A program made the translations under genes and the position numbers. The notes below the pieces were generated by a model. It made no database searches. It had not been told where the DNA came from and worked only from the letters and a program-made list of their open reading frames with translations. A DNA stretch of 64,000 nt, taken from NCBI GenBank assembly GCA_963825645.1, contig CAWGTT010000008.1:62001-126000 (forward strand), read 5' to 3'. Below, piece after piece: positions 9,353 through 18,288 of the stretch. Positions within the stretch are counted from its first letter, which is position 1, and every line of letters starts with the position of its first letter. Source of the DNA: JADJPO01 sp963825645 (lineage in GTDB: Bacteria > Actinomycetota > Actinomycetes > Actinomycetales > Kineosporiaceae).

Positions 9353-10207
9353 TCATGTCGCTGAGAGCAGCGCCACCCCCGTCATCGCCAGTCCCACCCC
9401 GGCCACCTGCACCGGCTGCAGCCGCTCGTCGAGCACCGCCCGGGCGAGCAGCACGGTGACCACCGGGTACAGCGAGCCGAGCACGGCGACGACGCTGATC
9501 AGGCCCATGGTGGAGGCGAACCCGTAGAGCACGTTCGCCGCGGCGTCCCCCGCCCCGATCCCGACCAGCAGCGGCAGGTCGACCGGGCGCACTCCACCCA
9601 GGGTGCCGGCCAGGACCGCAACGGTGCCGAACAGCACCAGGGAGGTGAGCCGCATCGCGGTCACCGTGAGCAGCGGTCCCGCAGAAGCTCCCCGCGCCAT
9701 GAAGACCAGCGTCAGCCCGAACAGCACACCGGCGGCCGCGGCGAGCGCGACGCTGGAGCGGCGCGAGGGCGGGGCGCCCGCCCCCGACCCGGACAGCTCC
9801 GGTCCGCTGGCCGCCACCGCCCCGCACAACGCGACCACCATGCCGACCACCTGGAGGCGCTCCGGCCGCTCACCCTCGGCGACGCCGACGAGTACCGGAA
9901 CCAGCCCGCCGAGGGCGGCGATCGGGGACACCACTCCCATAGTCCCCATCGCCAGGGCCCGGTAGAAGCACACCAACCCGCCGACGCCGGTCAGCCCCGC
10001 GGCAAGTCCCCAGACCAGCCAGGTCGACCACGGGCCCGCCGCCCGCCAGGCCCCGGAGAGCAGGACGACGCCGACCATCCCGACCAGGGCGCTCACCTGG
10101 GACCAGCCGACGACCACCATGGTCCGGATCCGCCGGCTGGCCAGCCCTCCGGCGAAGTCGGCCACCCCCCACAGCAGGCTGGACATCAGCGCGACCACGG
10201 GCGCCAT
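9353..10207 (-). CDS. DMT superfamily transporter (EamA domains)
   Basis: The 284-residue protein has about ten hydrophobic helices in two related halves, as in EamA permeases. It opens with LMSSLLWGVADFAGGLAS, the first EamA helix with its Trp-Gly motif, and the second half closes with ASTMGLISVVAVLGSLYPVVT and DERLQPVQVAGVGLAMTGV, the usual end of the second repeat. These inner-membrane carriers export metabolites or amino acids; the substrate cannot be inferred here. ATG 10207 is chosen because a GGAAGGA element precedes it. The frame continues open upstream but overlaps the divergent DUF3000 gene. It ends 18 bases before hemE, so the two could be co-transcribed. Confidence 0.85.
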   Translation of the reverse strand: MAPVVALMSSLLWGVADFAGGLASRRIRTMVVVGWSQVSALVGMVGVVLLSGAWRAAGPWSTWLVWGLAAGLTGVGGLVCFYRALAMGTMGVVSPIAALGGLVPVLVGVAEGERPERLQVVGMVVALCGAVAASGPELSGSGAGAPPSRRSSVALAAAAGVLFGLTLVFMARGASAGPLLTVTAMRLTSLVLFGTVAVLAGTLGGVRPVDLPLLVGIGAGDAAANVLYGFASTMGLISVVAVLGSLYPVVTVLLARAVLDERLQPVQVAGVGLAMTGVALLSAT

Positions 10208-10271
10208 GCGCGGGTCCTTCCGTCCGTCCCGCTCCCGCGCGTCGCGGCGACCACAGCGGGTGATGGCACCG

Positions 10272-10277
10272 TACGCT
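10272..10277 (+). promoter_or_regulatory. -10 box TACGCT of leaderless DUF3000 gene
   Basis: TACGCT fits TANNNT and ends exactly 6 bases before the GTG at 10284, so transcription would begin at or next to the start codon. No ribosome binding site is present. Confidence 0.6.
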
Positions 10278-10283
10278 GCCCGT

Positions 10284-10856
10284 GTGGCCCTGCGCAGGAT
10301 GCCGGACGACGCGCCCGAGGAGTTCGTGGTCGCGATGGAACGGCTGCGCAGCGTGCGGCTGCGTCCCGAGGTGGTCCTCGAGGAGGTGCCGGCCCCGCAG
10401 CGGATCGCCCCCCACGCCGTAGCGATCAGTGCCGATGTGGTCCAGGACGACGAGGAGCTGGCCACCGGCCGCTTCGTCCTGCTGTACGACCCCGCGGGGC
10501 AGGAGGCGTGGGATGGCAGGTTTCGCGCCGTGACCTTCGTCCGGGCCGAGCTGGAGCCCGAGCTGGGGGCCGACCCGATGATCGGCGAAATCGGCTGGAC
10601 CTGGCTGCAGGAGTGCCTGGACGCCGCAGGCGCCGGGTACACGGCAGTCGGCGGCACGGTCACCAGGGTGGTCTCGGAGAGTTTCGGCGCCCTGGGCCAG
10701 CGCCCGACCAGCGTCGAGATCGAGGTGCGGGCGTCATGGACGCCGCGCGACGACGTCGCGGTGCACCTCGAGGCCTGGTCGGCACTGCTGTGCACCGTAG
10801 GCGGCCTGCCGCCGCTGCCCGCGGGAGTCGCACCACTGCCACGTCGACGCGGCTGA
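10284..10856 (+). CDS. DUF3000 family protein
   Basis: A 190-residue actinobacterial conserved protein of unknown function. Typical marks are ERLRSVRLRPEVVLEEVPAPQRIAPHAVA near the start (shown here as two joined patches), RFVLLYDPAGQEAWDG and GWTWLQECLDAAGAGYTAVGGTVTRV. The frame is open back to 10119, but the GTG at 10284 is preferred because a TACGCT box lies 6 bases upstream and homologues start here; an ATG at 10263 is the alternative. It sits between hemE and the WhiI-like regulator as in Streptomyces, and in M. tuberculosis the same family is next to RNase D. Confidence 0.82.
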   Translation: MALRRMPDDAPEEFVVAMERLRSVRLRPEVVLEEVPAPQRIAPHAVAISADVVQDDEELATGRFVLLYDPAGQEAWDGRFRAVTFVRAELEPELGADPMIGEIGWTWLQECLDAAGAGYTAVGGTVTRVVSESFGALGQRPTSVEIEVRASWTPRDDVAVHLEAWSALLCTVGGLPPLPAGVAPLPRRRG

Positions 10857-10989
10857 ACCACCGCGGGCACCGACCCGCCCTCAAGCGCCTCCTGAGCATT
10901 GCCGATCTCTGTCGGGTACGTGGGGTGCGCCATCGGAGAGCGCATCTGAGGAACCCGGCCGGCTGGTCGGGGCAGACATGGAGGTCGGC

Positions 10990-11589
10990 GTGACCACTCT
11001 GGTCGAACGAGCGGGAGTCCCAGTGCCGCGTCCGGGTCGATTCGCAGCCATGATCGTCGTGGCCAACCCGGCGCTGCGCGAGGCGGTAGGCCACACCCTG
11101 CGGGTGCTCGGAGCACGTCACGTGCTCGAGGTGGGCACTGTCGCCGAGGCCCGTCGACGCTCCCAGCTCGGAGTCGCCGACCTGTGCATCGCGGAGGCGG
11201 GCCTGCCCGACGGATCGGGGATCAGCCTGATCCGCGAGCTGCGGGCGGCCGGATGGGTGCGCGGTCTGATCCTGAGCTCGGTCGACGACCCGTACACGGT
11301 GCGGGCAGCGATCAGCGCCGGAGTGCGAGCCTACCTGGTCTCCACCGGTGCGGTCGCGGTTCCGCGCCCCAGCGGGGACCGCGGTGACGGCGTGGACTCA
11401 CTGTCCGCTCGTGAGATCCAGGTGCTGCAGCTGGTCGCCGGTGGCAAGTCGAACAAGCAGATCGGCGAAGAGCTCGGGTTGTCGGCGCTGACCGTCAAGA
11501 GCCACCTGGCCCGGATCGCCCGCAAGCTGGGTACCGGTGACCGGGCCGAGATGGTGGCCACCTCGATGCGATCGGGCGCGATCACCTGA
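10990..11589 (+). CDS. WhiI-like orphan response regulator (LuxR-type HTH) with atypical receiver
   Basis: The 199-residue protein pairs a receiver-like domain with a C-terminal LuxR/NarL helix-turn-helix (SLSAREIQVLQLVAGGKSNK, then QIGEELGLSALTVKSHLARI). GTG 10990 has GGAGG 5 bases upstream; an ATG at 10978 is in frame but lacks a site. The receiver is atypical. The residue that aligns with the phosphorylated Asp is Glu (CIAEAGLPDG, about residue 69), the usual N-terminal acidic pair is replaced by VVANPALRE, and the conserved Lys is missing from RAYLVSTG. No sensor kinase is nearby. In Streptomyces the gene in this position, before RNase D, is whiI, a sporulation regulator that works with BldM. 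Orthology is inferred from position and architecture, and phosphorylation control is unlikely. Confidence 0.8.
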   Translation: MTTLVERAGVPVPRPGRFAAMIVVANPALREAVGHTLRVLGARHVLEVGTVAEARRRSQLGVADLCIAEAGLPDGSGISLIRELRAAGWVRGLILSSVDDPYTVRAAISAGVRAYLVSTGAVAVPRPSGDRGDGVDSLSAREIQVLQLVAGGKSNKQIGEELGLSALTVKSHLARIARKLGTGDRAEMVATSMRSGAIT

Positions 11590-11663
11590 ACCGACGAACC
11601 GGGCCCCCAGGACCGGTGCCGGCTGTCGGCGCCCAGATCCACGTAGACCGGGACACGGTGACC

Positions 11664-11669
11664 TACGGT
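11664..11669 (+). promoter_or_regulatory. -10 box TACGGT of leaderless RNase D gene
   Basis: TACGGT fits TANNNT and ends exactly 6 bases before the GTG at 11676, the same geometry as at the DUF3000 gene. Confidence 0.6.
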
Positions 11670-11675
11670 AAGAGG

Positions 11676-13004
11676 GTGGCCGACCGCACTGTCGACAGCT
11701 CCGGTTCCCCCGAGGGCGGCCATCCCCCCGACACCGATGGGCCGCCGCCCCCGGCTGCGGCCGTGCTCTACGGACCGTCCGAACCCTCGGCGCCGTCGGC
11801 TGACGTCACTCCGGTCATCCGGCGTCTGGACGCCCCGGCGGACGGGGTGCCGCCGGTGATCGCCGACCTGGACGAGCTACGCCGCGTGGCCGACGCCCTC
11901 GCGGGCGGCAGCGGCCCGGTGGCTGTCGACGCTGAACGGGCCTCGGGGCACCGCTACGGCCAGCGGGCCTTCCTGGTGCAGCTGCGCCGGGCCGGCGCCG
12001 GCACCGTCTTGGTCGACCCGGCCGCGGTGAGGGACCTGTCCAGCCTGAGCGAGGCGATCGCCGGCACCGAGTGGGTGCTGCACGCTGCCAGCCAGGACCT
12101 GCCCTGCCTGGCCGAGGTGGGCATGCGCCCACGCACGGTGTTCGACACCGAGCTGGCCTCGAGACTGGCCGGCCTTTCGAAGGTCGGGCTGGCCGCCGTC
12201 GTCGAGCAGCTGCTCGGCGTCTCCCTGGCCAAGGAGCATTCGGCGGTCGACTGGTCCACGCGGCCGCTGCCCGAACCCTGGCTGCGCTATGCCGCCCTCG
12301 ACGTCGAGGTGCTCATCGAGCTGCGCGACGCGCTCGCCGAGGAGCTGGAGCGGCAAGGAAAGCTGAGCTGGGCCCTGGAGGAGTTCGCCGCGATCGCCGC
12401 TGCTCCCCCGCCCGCCCCGCGTCAGGACCCGTGGCGACGCACGTCGGGCCTGCACCGGCTGCGCACCCGCCGCCAGCTGGCGATGCTTCGCGAGCTGTGG
12501 ACCGCCCGCGAACAGCTGGCCCGGGATGCCGACGTCGCGCCGGGCCGACTGGTGCCCGACTCATCGCTGATCGCCGCGGTGCAGGCAGCACCGCAGACCG
12601 CTCGCGACCTGGCCGCCGTGACGGCGTTCACCGGCCGGGGCGCACGACGACACCTGGGCCTGTGGGCGCAGGCGTTGCAGAGCGCCCGCTCGGTACCTGA
12701 GGCCGAGCTGCCACCGCAGCATCTGCCCGCGGAGGGGCCGCCGCCGGCTCGGGCGTGGGCCGAGCGCGATCCCGAGGCGGCCGAGCGCCTGGCTCGGGCG
12801 CGGACCGCGGTCAGCGAGATCGCTGCCGGGCTCGCTCTTCCCACCGAGAACCTGATCAGCCCGGACGTCGTCCGGCGCCTGCTATGGGCCCCGCCGCAGA
12901 CGGCCGACCCCGACGTAGTACGAGCTGCACTGACCCGCCTCGGGGCGCGGGACTGGCAGATCCGGCTCACCGTCGACGCGCTGGTGGAGGCGCTGACCCA
13001 CTGA
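11676..13004 (+). CDS. rnd: Ribonuclease D family protein with HRDC domain
   Basis: This 442-residue protein trims RNA 3' ends. The DEDD-type exonuclease domain shows the first acidic pair in VAVDAERASGHRYGQRAFLV, VLHAASQDLPCL, the VFDTELASRLAGL motif and LRYAALDVEVLIELRD, which holds the last acidic residue. An HRDC nucleic-acid-binding domain follows (HRLRTRRQLAMLRELW onward). GTG 11676 is preferred over the longer frame from 11616 because of the TACGGT box 6 bases upstream and the similar length of the M. tuberculosis homologue. About 70 Pro- and Ala-rich residues precede the catalytic domain. It follows the WhiI-like gene and precedes a beta-oxidation operon, as in Streptomyces. Confidence 0.88.
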   Translation: MADRTVDSSGSPEGGHPPDTDGPPPPAAAVLYGPSEPSAPSADVTPVIRRLDAPADGVPPVIADLDELRRVADALAGGSGPVAVDAERASGHRYGQRAFLVQLRRAGAGTVLVDPAAVRDLSSLSEAIAGTEWVLHAASQDLPCLAEVGMRPRTVFDTELASRLAGLSKVGLAAVVEQLLGVSLAKEHSAVDWSTRPLPEPWLRYAALDVEVLIELRDALAEELERQGKLSWALEEFAAIAAAPPPAPRQDPWRRTSGLHRLRTRRQLAMLRELWTAREQLARDADVAPGRLVPDSSLIAAVQAAPQTARDLAAVTAFTGRGARRHLGLWAQALQSARSVPEAELPPQHLPAEGPPPARAWAERDPEAAERLARARTAVSEIAAGLALPTENLISPDVVRRLLWAPPQTADPDVVRAALTRLGARDWQIRLTVDALVEALTH

Positions 13005-13077
13005 GGGACGCCCGGTCGCGGCGAGTTGTTACTCTCCAGTAGCACGACAGCTCCTCGGTCCCGTCAGGAGGCCTCCA

Positions 13078-14298
13078 GTGCCCGCAACCCTTCGCGACGT
13101 CGTCTTCGTAGACGGTGTCCGCAGCCCCTTCGGCAAGGCCGTCCAGACCGGTCTGTACGCCGAGACCCGGGCCGACGACCTGGTCGTGGCCTGTATCCGC
13201 GAGCTCCTGCGGCGCAACGCTCAGCTGCCGCCGGAGCGCATCGACGACGTGGCGATCGCGGCGACCACCCAGACCGGCGACCAGGGCCTGACCATCGGGA
13301 GGATGGCCGCGTTGCTGGCCGGCCTGCCGTCCAGCGTGCCCGGCTTCGCCGTCGATCGGATGTGCGCGGGAGCGATGACCGCGGTGACCACCACGGCCTC
13401 CGGGATCGCCGCCGGCGCCTACGACGTCGTCGTGGCCGGCGGCGTGGAGCACATGGGGCGCCATCCGATGGGCCAGGGCATCGACGTGAACCCGCGGATC
13501 GTCGCCGAGAAGATCGTCGACCCCTCTGCGCTGGTGATGGGCCAGACCGCGGAGAACCTGCACGACCGGTTCCCTCACCTGACGCGCGAACGGGCCGACG
13601 CCTTCGCGGCCACCAGCCAGGCCAGGATGGCCGCCGCCTACGCGCACGGCCGGATCCAGTCCGATCTGGTGCCGATCGCCGTTCGCAGCACCGAGCTGGG
13701 CTGGGGGCTGGCCACCGCCGACGAGCCGCCCCGTCCCGGCACGACAACGGCCGAACTGGCCGACTTGCGCACCCCGTTCCGCCCGTATGGCCGGGTCACG
13801 GCGGGGAACGCCGCCGGGCTCAACGACGGGGCCACCGCCTGCCTGCTCGCCGCGGGCGACGTCGCCGCCGAGCTGGGGCTGCCCGTGCGGATGCGGATGG
13901 TCGGCTATGCCTTCGCCGGGGTGGACCCCGCGGTGATGGGGGTGGGTCCGGTACCGGCCACCGAGAAGGTGCTCGCCCGCACCGGGCTGGCCATCGAGGA
14001 CATCGGACTGTTCGAGATCAACGAGGCGTTCGCCGTCCAGGTGCTGGCCTTCCTCGACCACTTCGGGATCGCCGACGATGACGAGCGGGTGAACCCGGAC
14101 GGCGGGGCGATCGCCGTCGGCCACCCACTGGCCTCCAGTGGGGTGCGGTTGATGATCCAGCTGGCCCGGCACTTCGCCGCCCACCCCGAGGTCCGCTACG
14201 GCCTGACCACGATGTGCGTCGGAATCGGCATGGGCGGCAGTGTGATCTGGGAGAACCCGCATCACCGTGACCAGGAGTCCCCGGAGCGTGTCGCATGA
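13078..14298 (+). CDS. fadA: Acetyl-CoA C-acyltransferase (thiolase)
   Basis: The 406-residue thiolase cleaves 3-ketoacyl-CoA in the last step of beta-oxidation. The nucleophile Cys is in FAVDRMCAGAMTAV, the second patch is VVVAGGVEHMGRHPMGQG, the catalytic His is in GGAIAVGHPLASSG and the second catalytic Cys is in TTMCVGIGMGGSVIWE. GTG 13078 is preceded by AGGAGG at the right distance. A TACTCT box at 13030-13035 could be the promoter -10. The stop overlaps the ATG of the next gene (ATGA), so thiolase and the multifunctional dehydrogenase are coupled, as in the usual two-gene fatty-acid oxidation operon. Confidence 0.94.
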   Translation: MPATLRDVVFVDGVRSPFGKAVQTGLYAETRADDLVVACIRELLRRNAQLPPERIDDVAIAATTQTGDQGLTIGRMAALLAGLPSSVPGFAVDRMCAGAMTAVTTTASGIAAGAYDVVVAGGVEHMGRHPMGQGIDVNPRIVAEKIVDPSALVMGQTAENLHDRFPHLTRERADAFAATSQARMAAAYAHGRIQSDLVPIAVRSTELGWGLATADEPPRPGTTTAELADLRTPFRPYGRVTAGNAAGLNDGATACLLAAGDVAAELGLPVRMRMVGYAFAGVDPAVMGVGPVPATEKVLARTGLAIEDIGLFEINEAFAVQVLAFLDHFGIADDDERVNPDGGAIAVGHPLASSGVRLMIQLARHFAAHPEVRYGLTTMCVGIGMGGSVIWENPHHRDQESPERVA

Positions 14299-16450
14299 GT
14301 ACCCGAGCCCCTGCCATCGAGCCGCTGCCGACCGCCTTGTTGCCCGACGAGGTGGTGACCAGATCCCTGGTCCGTGACGTGGTGCTGCCCTCGCCGGACC
14401 CGAGCCGGCCAGCGGACAGCCCCGGTGTCCTGGCGCTGGTCACCCTCGACAACGGCCGTGACCACACCCGGCCGTCCACGCTGGGCCCGGCCGGGCTGGC
14501 CGACCTGGAGGCCGCTCTGACGCCTCTGAGAGCGCGCGCCGAGGCCGGCGAGATCGTCGCCGTCGGGGTGAGCGGCAAACCATTCTTCTTCTGCGCCGGC
14601 GTCGATCTGAACATGGCTGCCGCCGCGGCGGACACCGAGACGAGCGCGGCCCGGCAGATCGCCGTCCAGATCGGCCGGTACGGCCACCACGTCCTCGGCC
14701 TGCTGGCCGACCTGGGAGTGCCGTCGTTCGCGTTCGTCAACGGGCTGGCCCTCGGCGGCGGCACCGAGCTGGCCCTGCACGCCACCTACCGGACGATCTC
14801 CTCGACGGCACCGGCGGTCGGCCTACCGGAGTGCTTCCTCGGCATCCTGCCCGGGTGGGGGGGACCTACCTGCTGCCGAACCTCGTCGGCGTGCAGCCGG
14901 CGCTCGAGGTGATCGTGGCCAACCCGCTGGCCCGCAACCGCACCCTCACCGCGGTCCAGGCCCTGCAGATGGGCCTGGTCGACGCGATGTTCGACTCGGC
15001 CGACTTCCTGGCCTCCTCACTGCGTTGGGCCGCCGGAGTGCTGGCCGGTCGGGTCGAGGTGAGCCGGCCGGCCGTCGAACGGGACGAGAAAACCTGGACG
15101 GCGGCCACCACGGCCGTTCGGGACGCCGTCGACGCGAAGGTGCACGGCGCCGCTCCGGCTCCTTACCGGGCCATCGAGCTGGTCGAGCTGGCCCGTACGG
15201 CCGGGCGCGAAGAGGCCTTCGAGGCGGAGACGCAGCACCTGGCCGACCTGACCCTCAGCCCGCAGTTCAGCTCCAGCCTGTACGCCTTCGACCTGGTGAA
15301 CAAGCGGGCCAAGCGTCCTGTTGGGGCTCCGGACGCCGCGCTGGCCCGGCCGGTGACCAGCGTCGGCGTCGTCGGTGCCGGGCTGATGGCCGCTCAGCTG
15401 GCGCTGCTGTTCGTCCGGCGGCTCAAGGTGCCGGTGGTGATGACCGACGTGGACTCCGAACGCCTCGAGCGCGGCGTGGCCAGGGTGCACGGCGAGATCG
15501 CCGCCCTGGCGGAGAAGGGGCGGCTGACCGCCGACGCCGCGAACCGGCTCACCGCGCTGGTCACCGGCTCGACGGCGCCCGACGCGTTCGCCGGCGCCGA
15601 CCTGGTGATCGAGGCGGTGTTCGAGGAGCTCGAGGTCAAGAAGCAGGTCTTCGCCCATCTGGAGACTGTCGTCTCGCCGCAGTGCGTGCTGATGACGAAC
15701 ACCTCCTCACTGTCGGTCACCCGGATGGCCGAAGACCTCGCGCACCCCGAGCGGGTGGTCGGCTTCCACTTCTTCAACCCGGTCGCGGTGCTACCCCTGG
15801 TGGAGGTGGTGCGCGGACCGGATACCGATGACGCAGCGCTGGCGACTGCGTTCGCGGTGGGCAGACAGCTGCGCAAGTCGTGCGTACTGGTGCAGGACGC
15901 ACCCGCCTTCGTGGTGAACCGGCTGCTGATCCGGCTGATGGGCGAGGTGCTCAGCGCCGTCGACGACGGCGCTCCGGTCGAGGTGGCCGACGCCGCGCTG
16001 GAGCCGCTCGGGCTGCCGATGTCTCCTTTCACCCTGCTCCAGCTGGTCGGCCCGCCCGTGGCCCTGCACGTCACGCACACCTTGCACGATGCGTTCGGAG
16101 ACCGGTTCACCGTCTCGACCACGCTGGAGCGGATCGTCCAGGCCGGCCGGGCGGGCATCTACTCCTCGGGACCGGACGGTCGGCCGTACCTCGACGAGGA
16201 GATGGCAGCCCTGATCGGGCACGCAGACGTGGCGGCACGAGGCGATGGGGCCGCGGCACCGACGGCGGAACAGATCCGGGAGCGGGCCCTGGCCGCGCTG
16301 GCCGAGGAGTGCCGGCTGATGCTCGCCGACGGCGTGGTCGCCGAGGCGGCGGACATCGACCTGTGCCTGATCCTCGGCGTGAACTGGCCCCTCCACCTCG
16401 GCGGCATCACCCCGTACCTGGAGCGGTCGGGCTATCCGGTGGGGCGGTGA
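14295..16450 (+). CDS. fadB: Fused enoyl-CoA hydratase / 3-hydroxyacyl-CoA dehydrogenase, broken by a one-base frameshift
   Basis: Two reading frames make one protein of about 718 residues. The first (14295 to about 14863) encodes the hydratase domain: SGKPFFFCAGVDLNMA, NGLALGGGTELALHA and GLPECFLGILPGWGG with the catalytic Glu. The second frame resumes with TYLLPNLVGVQPALEV at 14864 and continues through the NAD-binding VGVVGAGLMAAQLAL, the signature GFHFFNPVAVLPLVEVV and the C-terminal helical domains to the stop at 16450. The switch is in a run of seven G at 14857-14863; eight G would restore one frame. Either the assembly lacks one G or the gene is inactive in this strain. It is coupled to the upstream thiolase by an ATGA overlap. 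The intact partner and clean flanks favour a sequencing error. Confidence 0.88.
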
Positions 16451-16552
16451 GGACCATACGGTCTAGGTCGACCATCGTGCGCGAACCGATGTGAGGTCAG
16501 CCGCTGGCCGACCGGTCGCCGCAAACCACAGTGCACAATGAAGGTCGTCACG

Positions 16553-18154
16553 CTAGCCGAAGCGCGAGCGCAGCTCACCGGCGTAGGCGGCGGTGCGCCG
16601 GACCAGCTCCTCCCGGTCGATGTCGAGCACCTCGCTCACCGGCGCGCTCTGGGCGGTCGCGCCGCCAGGGCGACGGGAGTGCGCGGAGTAGAGCGCGAAC
16701 AGCGCCTTCTCCCCGAACTCGTCGGCGATGAACAAGCAGGTCAGCCACGCGTCGGAGTACGCCTGGGCGACCTGGGAGTTGCTGCCCCGGTAGAACTCCT
16801 CGGCCCGGTCGAACAGCTGCGGCCGCCAGGTGCCTGCGCTGAGGGCCACCCAGGTCGCGGTGGACAGGCCACGCCGGTCCAGCGAGGCCACCGGGTCGAG
16901 GCGGCCGCCGCGCAGCGCGCGGTAGGCGGTGTACTCGGCGACCCCTTCGACGACCCACGTCGTCGGCTCGACGTCACCCTCCATCGCCAGCGCGACGTGG
17001 GTCACCTCGTGCCGCAGCACCGCGTCGGCGCGGGAGCCGACGGGCAGTCCGGTCGCGTCCGTGCGATCCAGCAGCAGCGGAGTGACGGCGAGGCGGGCAG
17101 CGACCGGCGGCGACACTTCGCTCGCTCCGGCCCCGGACAGCGTCCGCACCTCGGCGGCGAACGACGCCGGATCCCTGCCGGCATGCTGCCCCTCGGTGGC
17201 GGCGCGGCCGCCGAACCAGCTGTTGACGATCCTGGTGTCGGTCGGGGCGTAGGCGACCACCTGCCCGTTCCAGCGCTGCGACCGGACGACGCTGCGCACG
17301 TGCTGCACCGCCCGATCCAGGGCCGCGGCCAGGCGCTCGTTGTCGGCGTCGTGTCCGGGGTCGCCGACGACCAGCACGTGCTCGTGGCGGGTGACGCTCA
17401 CCTGCGATCGCACCCACGGTTCGATCGGCGTCACCGGGGGGGCGGACGCGGCACCTGGGGACGGGTCGTCGGCCGCAACGTCGTCGACCAGCCACCAGGT
17501 GTCGGCGCGCAGGCCCACCTGCAGCGTGAGCCGACTCTGCACCGGCCCAGGGTCCCAGATCGGCAGGTGGTAGCCGAGGTAGACCGGCACCTGGAGGGTC
17601 TGGGCGTACCCGGCCCGAGCCGGGCCTGGGTGGAGTGACGAATCGGCGGCCGGCAGCGCGGCCCGGCTCAGGGTCAGATCCCGGGCTCCGACCAGTGCGG
17701 CGCGACCGGGCAGACCGCCCCAGCGCGCCCGCAGGTCGGCATCGGCAGGGTCGGTCAGTGCGGCGAGCGCGGCACTGTCGCCGGCCTGCAGTGCAGCGTC
17801 GATCCGGGTGAGCAGTGCCTCGACCCCGGCCATGCGCGCCTGTGCCGAGCCGGGGCGCAGAGCGTTGACCGAGTCAAGGACCACTCGCGGCCCGGAACCG
17901 GCGACGGCGGCCCCCAGGCCCGCTGTCGTGACCAGAGCCAGTACGACGAGGCGGCGCCGCAGCCGTCCACCACGGCGTGGCGCAGGGTTCAGGCCCACCC
18001 CCGGCAACGGCCAGGGCCCGGTCGGCGGGCCCATTGTCGGTGCCACCGGATCCGCCCGCGGGTGAGACACGCGACGGACCACCGGGATCCCGAACGGGAC
18101 TGTGGCCGGGGCCGACTCGGAACCGATCCGGCCGTCCGGGTCAGGCCGCTGCAC
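16553..18154 (-). CDS. Membrane-anchored zinc metallopeptidase-like protein
   Basis: The 533-residue protein has a Pro-rich N-terminus, one membrane helix after an Arg cluster (about residues 68-86) and a large extracellular part. Near residue 400 it carries HEVTH within RADAVLRHEVTHVALAM, followed by WVVEGVAEYTAYRALRGG; HExxH with a downstream Glu is the zinc-binding layout of gluzincin peptidases. No known family name comes to mind and the substrate is unknown. The GTG at 18154 is chosen because TACCGT ends 6 bases upstream; an ATG at 18034 is the main alternative and would give a 493-residue protein with a shorter cytoplasmic tail. It diverges from the hypothetical gene at 18289. Confidence 0.72.
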   Translation of the reverse strand: MQRPDPDGRIGSESAPATVPFGIPVVRRVSHPRADPVAPTMGPPTGPWPLPGVGLNPAPRRGGRLRRRLVVLALVTTAGLGAAVAGSGPRVVLDSVNALRPGSAQARMAGVEALLTRIDAALQAGDSAALAALTDPADADLRARWGGLPGRAALVGARDLTLSRAALPAADSSLHPGPARAGYAQTLQVPVYLGYHLPIWDPGPVQSRLTLQVGLRADTWWLVDDVAADDPSPGAASAPPVTPIEPWVRSQVSVTRHEHVLVVGDPGHDADNERLAAALDRAVQHVRSVVRSQRWNGQVVAYAPTDTRIVNSWFGGRAATEGQHAGRDPASFAAEVRTLSGAGASEVSPPVAARLAVTPLLLDRTDATGLPVGSRADAVLRHEVTHVALAMEGDVEPTTWVVEGVAEYTAYRALRGGRLDPVASLDRRGLSTATWVALSAGTWRPQLFDRAEEFYRGSNSQVAQAYSDAWLTCLFIADEFGEKALFALYSAHSRRPGGATAQSAPVSEVLDIDREELVRRTAAYAGELRSRFG

Positions 18155-18160
18155 ACCGGC

Positions 18161-18166
18161 ACGGTA
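18161..18166 (-). promoter_or_regulatory. -10 box TACCGT upstream of the metallopeptidase gene
   Basis: On the minus strand TACCGT ends 6 bases before the GTG at 18154. This is the main argument for that start codon. Confidence 0.5.
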
Positions 18167-18275
18167 GCGGCATACCCGTACCCTCGATCGCGGTTCGCCC
18201 GGATCGTCCCCCGGACGCACTGCTCCGGGGGAGCGAACCGAGAGCGACCACAGCGTCGCCCAACCCCATCGCAGT

Positions 18276-18281
18276 TACCCT
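18276..18281 (+). promoter_or_regulatory. -10 box TACCCT upstream of hypothetical gene
   Basis: TACCCT fits TANNNT and ends 7 bases before the ATG at 18289; no ribosome site is visible. Confidence 0.5.
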
Positions 18282-18288
18282 GAGTCAC

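Noticed and set aside
14831..14912. Two separate overlapping genes for hydratase and dehydrogenase
   Set aside because: The conserved WGG-TYLLP motif is continuous across the frame change, and no ribosome site or start suits the second frame. One frameshifted gene explains it better.
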